Assembly (NCBI RefSeq): GCF_003337575.1
Contig: NZ_QPJM01000007.1
Span: forward strand, 164,270 to 228,269
Direction: 5' to 3'
Source: Phyllobacterium bourgognense
Lineage (GTDB): Bacteria > Pseudomonadota > Alphaproteobacteria > Rhizobiales > Rhizobiaceae
DNA: 64,000 bases
Part shown: piece after piece, positions 9,332 through 16,179 of the stretch
Numbering within the stretch: position 1 is the first letter of the stretch
Layout of the letters: each line of letters begins with the position of its first letter
Translations under genes and position numbers: made by a program
Notes under the pieces: generated by a model
Seen by the model: only the letters and a program-made list of their open reading frames with translations
Told to the model about the DNA's origin: nothing
Database searches by the model: none

Positions 9332-10192
9332 GTGGCGCGGATTTGCACGCTTTCCGAAGCGATTGAAGAAAATGTCAGGGACGGCGATTCCATTGCAATG
9401 GAAGGGTTCACGCACCTGATCCCTTATGCGGCTGGCCACGAAATCATCCGGCAGGATCGCAAGGAGCTTTTTCTCATCCGGATGACGCCAGATCTGATCT
9501 ACGACCAGTTGATCGGCGTGGGCGCAGCACGCGGTATGAAATTCTCCTGGGGCGGCAATCCAGGGGTTGGCTCGTTGCACCGTTTTCGCGATGCAGTCGA
9601 GAACCAATGGCCACGCCCGCTCGAAATCGAGGAGCATTCGCACGCCGCCATGGCAAACGCCTATGAGGCTGGGGCAGCAAACCTGCCATTCGCCATGCTC
9701 CGCGGCTATATCGGTGCGGATCTAGCGAAGGTTAATCCGAACATCAAATCAATCACCTGCCCGTTCACCGGCGAAGTTCTTGCGGCGGTCCCGTCCATTC
9801 GACCTGACGTGTCGATTATCCACGCCCAGCGCGCGGACCGCAAAGGCAATGTGCTGATCGAAGGCATCTCCGGCGTTCAAAAAGAAGCGGTACTTGCGGC
9901 CAAACGCTCGATCGTTACGGTCGAAGAAATCGTTGATGAACTGAATCCGCCGTCGCCCAACGCGGTGGTTCTGCCGACGTGGGCCGTCAGTTCGGTTGTT
10001 CATGTGCCAGGTGGTGCGTTTCCGTCCTATGCGCACGGCTATTATCCGCGCTCCAACGCTTTTTACATTGCCTGGGACAGGATTGCCCGTGACCGCGATA
10101 GTTTCACCGCCTGGATCAAGGAGCATGTTCGTGGCGGAAAGCCCGAAGATTTCGCCCGCCATGTCGGCAAGCGTTCTGCAAAAGCAGCGTAA
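9332..10192 (+). CDS. pcaI: 3-oxoadipate CoA-transferase subunit A PcaI
   Basis: Alpha subunit (286 residues) of succinyl-CoA:3-oxoadipate CoA-transferase, which activates 3-oxoadipate by moving CoA from succinyl-CoA. The CoA-transferase family I fold is evident (DGDSIAMEGFTHLIPYAAGHEIIRQ; LRGYIGADLAKVNPNIKSITCPFTGE; PGGAFPSYAHGYYPRSN). The GTG at 9332 follows a purine-rich GGGAGAGAAAT stretch; an overlapping ATG two bases earlier is out of frame. It is first in pcaIJF, with pcaJ 11 bp downstream. The length fits the larger PcaI/CatI type found in alphaproteobacteria and Pseudomonas. Confidence 0.94.
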   Translation: MARICTLSEAIEENVRDGDSIAMEGFTHLIPYAAGHEIIRQDRKELFLIRMTPDLIYDQLIGVGAARGMKFSWGGNPGVGSLHRFRDAVENQWPRPLEIEEHSHAAMANAYEAGAANLPFAMLRGYIGADLAKVNPNIKSITCPFTGEVLAAVPSIRPDVSIIHAQRADRKGNVLIEGISGVQKEAVLAAKRSIVTVEEIVDELNPPSPNAVVLPTWAVSSVVHVPGGAFPSYAHGYYPRSNAFYIAWDRIARDRDSFTAWIKEHVRGGKPEDFARHVGKRSAKAA

Positions 10193-10203
10193 GGAGTATC
10201 GTC

Positions 10204-10977
10204 ATGTCGATTGAATTTACACCAACAGAGATGATGACGATCGCTGCAGCCCGCGCTTTGACCAATGATGACGTGTGTTTCGTCGGCATCGGCGCGCCAT
10301 CGGCAGCCTGCAATGTTGCAAGGCTTACCCACGCACCGGATATCACTCTAATCTATGAAAGCGGCACGATCGGTACGAAGCCAGACGTTCTGCCGCTTTC
10401 GATCGGCGATGGTGAATTGTGCGATACCGCCTTGTGCACTGTTTCAGTCCCGGAGATGTTTCGCTACTGGTTGCAGGGCGGACGCATCACCACAGGCTTT
10501 CTCGGCGGTGCGCAGATCGACCGGTTCGCCAATCTGAATACAACCGTTGTCGGCGACTATGACAAGCCGAACGTTCGCCTGCCGGGTGGCGGCGGCGCAC
10601 CCGAAATCGCCAGCAATTGCGGCCAGATCTATATAACCATGGCGCTCAACAAGCGTGGTTTTGTCGACCATCTCGATTTCATCACGTCGATGGGGCACGG
10701 AGAGGGCGGCAATCATCGGGCGCGGCTTGGGATGAAAACCAAGGGCCCGACACGCGTCATTACCGACCTATGTATATTTGAGCCCGATGCTGTAACCAGG
10801 GAATTAACGGTTGTGTCGATCCATCCGGGTGTGATCCGGGCGACGATTGAAGAGAATTGCGGCTGGCCTGTTCTTTTTGCCGAGACCGTTACGGAAACTC
10901 CGGCCCCGACGACAGTCGAAATCTCCGTGCTCCGCGACATCAATGCCCGGACCAAGAAAGCGCATGAGGCCGCCTGA
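10204..10977 (+). CDS. pcaJ: 3-oxoadipate CoA-transferase subunit B PcaJ
   Basis: Beta subunit (257 residues) carrying the catalytic glutamate of the CoA-transferase. Glu52 in the LIYESGTIG motif is the residue expected to form the glutamyl-CoA thioester. Other family blocks are FVGIGAPSAACNVARL at the N-terminus and LPGGGGAPEIAS, the glycine-rich loop. A clear ribosome-binding site (AAGGAGTATCGTC) precedes the ATG. Its stop overlaps the pcaF start (ATGA at 10974-10980), so the CoA-transferase and the thiolase are translationally coupled. Confidence 0.95.
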   Translation: MSIEFTPTEMMTIAAARALTNDDVCFVGIGAPSAACNVARLTHAPDITLIYESGTIGTKPDVLPLSIGDGELCDTALCTVSVPEMFRYWLQGGRITTGFLGGAQIDRFANLNTTVVGDYDKPNVRLPGGGGAPEIASNCGQIYITMALNKRGFVDHLDFITSMGHGEGGNHRARLGMKTKGPTRVITDLCIFEPDAVTRELTVVSIHPGVIRATIEENCGWPVLFAETVTETPAPTTVEISVLRDINARTKKAHEAA

Positions 10978-12182
10978 TGACCGAAGTTTACATCTGCGAT
11001 TATATACGCACGCCGATTGGCCGCTTTGGCGGAGCCCTGGCCTCCGTTCGTGCTGACGATCTTGGCGCAATTCCGTTGAAGGCACTGATCCAACGCAATA
11101 AAGGTGTCGACTGGGAAGCCATCGACGAAGTGATTTACGGCTGCGCCAACCAGGCTGGCGAAGACAATCGCAACGTGGCGCGCATGGCGCTGCTACTCGC
11201 CGGGCTTCCTGTGAGCGTCCCCGGAACAACCATGAACCGCCTGTGCGGTTCGGGTATGGATGCCGTCATCACCGCCGCCCGTGCTGTCAAGGCCGGCGAA
11301 ATCGAACTTGCGATCGCCGGCGGTGTCGAATCTATGTCTCGTGCCCCTTTCGTAATGCCGAAAGCGGAGAGTGCATTTTCGCGCCATGCGGAAATCCATG
11401 ACACGACGATCGGCTGGCGTTTCATCAATCCACTGATGCAGCAAGAATATGGCGTCGATTCAATGCCGGAAACTGGCGAGAACGTTGCCGAGGATTTCAA
11501 TGTATCGCGTGCAGATCAGGATGCTTTTGCCGTGCGATCCCAGCAAAAGGCCGGGGCGGCGATGGCGAACGGACGCCTCGCCCGTGAAATCACGCCGGTC
11601 ACGATCCCGCAGCGAAAAGGTGATGCAATCATTGTTGACCAGGACGAACACCCGCGTCCCCAAACCACAATCGAGCAACTGGCGAAACTCCCGACGCCGT
11701 TCCGCAAAGGCGGGTCGGTTACAGCGGGCAATGCGTCAGGCGTCAACGACGGCGCGGCAGCGCTGATCGTCGCTTCCGAAGCCGCCGCGAAGAAATATGG
11801 CCTGACGCCGATTGCCCGTATCGCCGGTGGCGCAACTGCTGGTGTACCGCCCCGTATCATGGGTGTCGGGCCGATCGCAGCCTCGGTGAAGCTCTGTGCC
11901 CGGCTTGGCATTTCGCCGAAAGATTTCGATATCATCGAACTCAACGAGGCCTTTGCCTCCCAGGGACTCGCGACGCTTCGGGCGCTTGGCATTGCCGATG
12001 ATGCAGAGTTCGTCAATCCAAATGGCGGCGCCATTGCGCTGGGTCATCCACTTGGCATGAGCGGTGCCCGCATCACAGGCACAGCCGCGCTGGAACTCAA
12101 ACTGCGCGGCGCGAAACGTGTACTTGCCACCATGTGCATTGGTGTCGGGCAAGGGATTGCCGTCGCACTTGAGAGGGTTTGA
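10977..12182 (+). CDS. pcaF: 3-oxoadipyl-CoA thiolase PcaF
   Basis: Last enzyme of the pathway: cleaves 3-oxoadipyl-CoA with CoA into succinyl-CoA and acetyl-CoA. The 401-residue protein has all thiolase marks: nucleophile Cys90 in TTMNRLCGSGMDAV, the block GGVESMSRAPFVM, the histidine block NPNGGAIALGHPLGMSGAR and the C-terminal acid/base Cys in MCIGVGQG. The YICDYIRTPIGRFGGALA opening is typical of PcaF rather than biosynthetic acetoacetyl-CoA thiolases. Position after pcaIJ confirms the assignment. Confidence 0.95.
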   Translation: MTEVYICDYIRTPIGRFGGALASVRADDLGAIPLKALIQRNKGVDWEAIDEVIYGCANQAGEDNRNVARMALLLAGLPVSVPGTTMNRLCGSGMDAVITAARAVKAGEIELAIAGGVESMSRAPFVMPKAESAFSRHAEIHDTTIGWRFINPLMQQEYGVDSMPETGENVAEDFNVSRADQDAFAVRSQQKAGAAMANGRLAREITPVTIPQRKGDAIIVDQDEHPRPQTTIEQLAKLPTPFRKGGSVTAGNASGVNDGAAALIVASEAAAKKYGLTPIARIAGGATAGVPPRIMGVGPIAASVKLCARLGISPKDFDIIELNEAFASQGLATLRALGIADDAEFVNPNGGAIALGHPLGMSGARITGTAALELKLRGAKRVLATMCIGVGQGIAVALERV

Positions 12183-12234
12183 TCAGACACTCTGCCGATC
12201 CCGAATGGAGGTACGCCTGCCACAATCATTGTCC

Positions 12235-14004
12235 TTATACAGATTTGGCTGTACCAGCCTGGCGCGTTTTTTGTGCACGTAGCCGCGTTAGGGTATTCTC
12301 CGCCCACTGCCAATCCGGCGCAAGTTCGGTGCTTCGAACTGCAGCATCGATAGCTTTGTCGCGTTGCCCATTCACCTCGTAGAGTTGCGATCTCAGCATG
12401 TAGACTTCCGCGCGTTCACGTGCTTGGAAGAGTGTTTCGAGCAGACGATCTGTGGCAATCAAACCCTGTTCCGGATTGGTCTTGCTGCGAACGCGAAGAT
12501 TTGAAAGTTTCAGCAGAGGCCAAGCCCATTCGGGCCGCGCATCGGATGCACGCACAAACGCTTCAGCAGCGTCTTCGATATTGTTCAAAGCTTCATGGCA
12601 GCGCCCGAGCAACTGCCAGGCATCGGACGAATCCGGCCGGCGGGCAATGTATTCGCGCAAGGCATCAGTGCAGGGCTCGTATTTCTGTTGCCGGAACAGG
12701 ACTTGCGCGAGTTGATAATTCCACCAATCAACGCTGCAATCGAATTCGACGGCTTTGCGCAGTTGGGCTTCAGCCTCTTCAGGCTGTTCCAGCCGCATCA
12801 GGGTCAAGGCCAGTTGATGCCGCGAGCGCGCATTCCATGGCTCAGAGCTGACCGCACGTTCCGCGTAAATACGCGCCTCATCAAGCTTTTCACCAAGCCG
12901 GGACAATTCGACCGAGACCATGTACTGTGCTTCAGGATTGTCCGGATGATGGTTCTTCAGCTCCGCAACAAGATCGGGAGGAATGGCTTTGCCGCTATGT
13001 GCGGACAACAGTGCCTGATAGACAGCGCGAACCGGGAAGATGGCAGGTTCGATGCTGGCCGCTTGTTGTGTTGCGAATGCCAAATCTTCCTTCGACAGAA
13101 GCTTCAGCTTGGCACGAACCACCGAAGCGTAGGTGAAGTGCGGCGTATCGACGGGTGGCTCGATCAAGAAGCGTTCGACGAATTGCGACAGGACAACATC
13201 CGGCTGGTAGGCTTCGATCAACTCACGGTCAAATGATTTGCCGTAGATATAGACGAGCGTGCTGAAACTCTCCTTGAGGAAAGGCAAGAGATTACCGCCA
13301 AAGGAATCGCCGAACATCACGCAGCGCGGCAGCGTCGTGTCCTTGTTGACAAAAACCCTGATCCTCCCGCGGTTCGGAATGCGGTTGTCGAAGGCGAGGC
13401 GGCCAGCTGCGCCTTCAATGCGGGCGGACAAAGTGGGCGCAGAAACAGGGGGTTCGAACTTGATACCCAGATCACCGACATACGGGACCTCTTCAAACGC
13501 CACCCGCGAGCCTTCGACCCGCAGCGGTTCGATGCCACTATTCGAAAGGCCCGCGCAAAAGGCCTGATAGCCAATATAGGCCCCAAATCCGCTCCAGTGC
13601 GTATCACTTTTCGGATAGGTTAGGCCTTGCATTTTACCCGCGCGGATTACCTCAAGAGGATAAATGATTTTCCGTGCGCGTTGCGGGCCAAGGGCAGCCA
13701 TGATCTGGTGGATGGGGCGTTGTTCGGCGATTTCCACCCAGTCCGGAAGTTGTTCCGAATAGACGAGCTCTTTGTTCGGAGCCACGAACATCAGATGTTG
13801 GGCACCGACCGAAGCTACATATTGATCGCGTTCGAGGATCAGTTTTTTCCAAGCGTCAACACCCTGCTGATCCAGCAAATGACGGCCAGTGATCTGGTCG
13901 ATAACGCGATTTGAATCATGATCGAGAAAAATCCAGCCATTTTTGCCCAGGAGATATTTCTTGCTCTTGTCTGCGCGCGACGTGGAAACGAAATCATCAC
14001 TCAT
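12235..14004 (-). CDS. AlgJ/AlgX-like SGNH O-acetyltransferase domain fused to a TPR region
   Basis: Predicted polysaccharide O-acetylation factor of 589 residues. The N-terminal half resembles the AlgJ/AlgX SGNH fold. It opens with KYLLGKNGWIFLDHDSN, has the catalytic Asp134 and His136 in YPKSDTHWS and a candidate nucleophile Ser234 in MFGDSFGG. From about residue 330 the protein becomes helical with TPR-like repeats (NPEAQYMVSVELSRLGEKLDEARIYAERAV; AWQLLGRCHEALNNIEDAAEAFVRASDA, shown in pieces). No signal peptide is obvious, odd for a family that normally acts in the periplasm. The ATG at 14004 has GGAGGTG upstream and overlaps the GH16 stop. The acetyltransferase role is inferred from the catalytic triad; the TPR fusion is unusual. 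Confidence 0.75.
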   Translation of the reverse strand: MSDDFVSTSRADKSKKYLLGKNGWIFLDHDSNRVIDQITGRHLLDQQGVDAWKKLILERDQYVASVGAQHLMFVAPNKELVYSEQLPDWVEIAEQRPIHQIMAALGPQRARKIIYPLEVIRAGKMQGLTYPKSDTHWSGFGAYIGYQAFCAGLSNSGIEPLRVEGSRVAFEEVPYVGDLGIKFEPPVSAPTLSARIEGAAGRLAFDNRIPNRGRIRVFVNKDTTLPRCVMFGDSFGGNLLPFLKESFSTLVYIYGKSFDRELIEAYQPDVVLSQFVERFLIEPPVDTPHFTYASVVRAKLKLLSKEDLAFATQQAASIEPAIFPVRAVYQALLSAHSGKAIPPDLVAELKNHHPDNPEAQYMVSVELSRLGEKLDEARIYAERAVSSEPWNARSRHQLALTLMRLEQPEEAEAQLRKAVEFDCSVDWWNYQLAQVLFRQQKYEPCTDALREYIARRPDSSDAWQLLGRCHEALNNIEDAAEAFVRASDARPEWAWPLLKLSNLRVRSKTNPEQGLIATDRLLETLFQARERAEVYMLRSQLYEVNGQRDKAIDAAVRSTELAPDWQWAENTLTRLRAQKTRQAGTAKSV

Positions 14005-14840
14005 GAACACCTCCAGAGCGGCACGTCCTGCCACTCGCTGTTTTGGAATACGCGAATGCTTTTCACCGAGGTTGCCGCGCCATCCACATCGCCGTCATCT
14101 TTACCGGCGAAAGACGCGACCGCGTTGCTGAAGAGAAGCTGCGCAGGCGTGTGCGCGAAGGTGTTTCCAACCTCGTATATTTTCCGGTCATCGAAGAAGA
14201 ACTGAAACCGGTCCTTGCTCCACAGCATGCCGTAGCGATGGAAGGCATCGGCCAGTTTCAAGCGCGGACGGTAAGTCTTGGATAAAACCTGCCTGTCAGG
14301 TAGCCAGCGGCGCGCTGTCACTTGAACCAGATTGGGATACTTGGCTTCTGCCACGTCGAGCTCAAAGCGGGTATCGCCTTCACTCTCGCGCACGGAGGTA
14401 AGCCAGAACGCGTTGTTGACACCGGGCTCATTGGCGATCTTCATTTCGCACTCGAAATAACCGTAACATTGGCGAAAATCGCGCGTTCGCACGTATCCGC
14501 CGCTGAACGGCCGCTTGTCACTCAACTTGCCCGTGTTGCGGCCAAGTTTCAATGAAAGCCCGGCGCCCGAAATTGCAACATTCCCGGGTATCCGGATGCT
14601 CCTGGTCTCTCCGCCGCTGTCACTAACCTTGATCCAGCGTTGATCGAAGGCGGCATTGTCGGTGAAATCATCATTGAACGAGAGTTGCCATTTGCCTCGC
14701 GCGCGTTGGAGCGGAACGGGAATATCCGAGCAAAGCGCGTGAGCAAGTGCAGGCCGCGTCAGCAATCCAGCCGAAGCAATTCCCAAGCCTGCGAGGCTCA
14801 GGAAGGAACGTCGGCTGAATTGCGCGCGGCTCTGCGTCAT
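14001..14840 (-). CDS. Tat-exported glycoside hydrolase family 16 protein
   Basis: Likely extracytoplasmic endo-glycanase of 279 residues acting on the polysaccharide made by this cluster. The N-terminus is a twin-arginine signal (FSRRSFLSLAGLGIASAGLL, with the cut near ALA). The GH16 catalytic signature ExDxxE is intact: Glu160, Asp162 and Glu165 in RFELDVAEA. Supporting blocks are the FNDDFTDNAAFDQRWIKV opening, GYFECEMKIANEPGVNNAFWL before the active site and HRYGMLWSKDRFQFFFDDRKIYE after it. Rhizobial relatives such as ExoK and ExsH trim succinoglycan. It overlaps both neighbours by 4 bp, so it is co-translated with a pyruvyltransferase-family protein and an acetyltransferase-like protein. 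The substrate is unknown. Confidence 0.88.
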   Translation of the reverse strand: MTQSRAQFSRRSFLSLAGLGIASAGLLTRPALAHALCSDIPVPLQRARGKWQLSFNDDFTDNAAFDQRWIKVSDSGGETRSIRIPGNVAISGAGLSLKLGRNTGKLSDKRPFSGGYVRTRDFRQCYGYFECEMKIANEPGVNNAFWLTSVRESEGDTRFELDVAEAKYPNLVQVTARRWLPDRQVLSKTYRPRLKLADAFHRYGMLWSKDRFQFFFDDRKIYEVGNTFAHTPAQLLFSNAVASFAGKDDGDVDGAATSVKSIRVFQNSEWQDVPLWRCS

Positions 14841-16177
14841 ACCGCGGCCTTGGCTGGAGCTTCCTTGAGGCTGCGCAGGCTGGTTTCGAGATTCCAGGCA
14901 CGATTACGCAAGGTTTCCACCTCTCCGGTCATGAAATCGATCTCGCTACGGAACCATGCCACAGCTTCATGGATGTTGTGCGGAACCTGAACCAGATTGG
15001 GTACCGAGAGCGGCTTGTCTGCAGGTGCAGCCACAGGCTTTGGCAGCACGTGGTTCAGCTTGTTCTCGGTCAGGAAGCGATGATACTCGGCATAGTTCAG
15101 GCGATAAATATGCTGGACTTTGGAGAAGTCCGCTTTTTCGAGCATTTTTTCGAGGTTGATCGGCAGGTAGTCCTCGATCTCGATCGATGGAATTGCAAAC
15201 AGCGAGGACAATTCCCGAATACGCGAATCATAGGTGAAAAATACCGCCGGAATTCCCTGATGCAGGGCTATGACATTGCCATGTAGCCGGAAACCAACCA
15301 TCACATCCACATTTGCAGCTGCGTCGGCCGCCCATTCTTCGATATCGAAAAAGGCGCTCATGCGATTGTTAAGCATCTCTTCCGCCTCGGCGTGGCCAAG
15401 CAGATTGAACTTGGTGAGGATGGCCTTGATGTTGTCCTGTTTCTCCTTGCCGGAGGAGAAAATAGCAAGCGTCTCTTCGCGTTCGCCCTGCGAGTAGAGT
15501 TTGCTCGAAGGACGCTTGGCGACTGCATCGATCAGCGCGCGCTGCATCCGGTTGGTCTTGGTCGCGTTGCTGGCGTAGTCAGCAGAAAGATATTTATTCA
15601 GTGTGAGGCCGACGCGGGCAGTTGCCGGATCGATGGATTTGATCGTGATCGAGGGGCGTAAGGAACGGTAAAAGCTCGGGCAGCCAATCACCCGCACATT
15701 CTTGATGCCGAGATCGTTGAATATCTCCGCGCTGTAGAAGCCACGAACGCCAATCGTCTCGCATTTGTCGGCGATGACCTTCCACGCCTCGACGGTACCT
15801 TTCGGCACGTTGAGCTTCTTGTACTTGCCGGCCTGTGCACCGACACCGATGGCGACGACCGGGCCTTTGAGCTTCTTGAGCAGTGGTACGACATGGGCGA
15901 GATCGACGGTTTCCGTCAGATAGTTCGAACCGCGCACGACGGTAGCATCATAAGTTCCGTCTTGCGGCCAGAGCTTTTCGTTACCGGCGTGCGAGAACTG
16001 CACGTTCTTGATGTCGTCGTAGGCGAGGGCCTTGAGCGTAGCGTCATAGACGAGAACGTCGCCTGTGTTGATGCCACCCTTGTTGAAGGCCGCCAGTGGG
16101 TCCTCAAACTTCAAATAGGCGGACTTGTTGCCAGGCTTGACCGCGGCGCCACCATTCAGAACAAAAAGTTTCTTCAT
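14837..16177 (-). CDS. polysaccharide pyruvyl transferase family protein
   Basis: Member (446 residues) of the polysaccharide pyruvyltransferase superfamily (CsaB/WcaK/ExoV type), which adds pyruvate ketals to sugars using phosphoenolpyruvate. Characteristic blocks are GGINTGDVLVYDATL near the N-terminus, VVRGSNYL, VAIGVGAQAGKY, ETIGVRGFYSAEIFNDLGIKNVRVIGCPSFYRS and VDVMVGFRLHGNVIALHQGIPAVFFTYDSR. A helical, possibly coiled-coil tail follows residue 385. A good ribosome-binding site (GAGGAACTAACG) precedes the ATG. It is clearly related to the protein at 21986-23173. Some members are glycosyltransferase-like or non-catalytic, so the exact reaction is not proven. Confidence 0.87.
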   Translation of the reverse strand: MKKLFVLNGGAAVKPGNKSAYLKFEDPLAAFNKGGINTGDVLVYDATLKALAYDDIKNVQFSHAGNEKLWPQDGTYDATVVRGSNYLTETVDLAHVVPLLKKLKGPVVAIGVGAQAGKYKKLNVPKGTVEAWKVIADKCETIGVRGFYSAEIFNDLGIKNVRVIGCPSFYRSLRPSITIKSIDPATARVGLTLNKYLSADYASNATKTNRMQRALIDAVAKRPSSKLYSQGEREETLAIFSSGKEKQDNIKAILTKFNLLGHAEAEEMLNNRMSAFFDIEEWAADAAANVDVMVGFRLHGNVIALHQGIPAVFFTYDSRIRELSSLFAIPSIEIEDYLPINLEKMLEKADFSKVQHIYRLNYAEYHRFLTENKLNHVLPKPVAAPADKPLSVPNLVQVPHNIHEAVAWFRSEIDFMTGEVETLRNRAWNLETSLRSLKEAPAKAAV

Positions 16178-16179
16178 CG

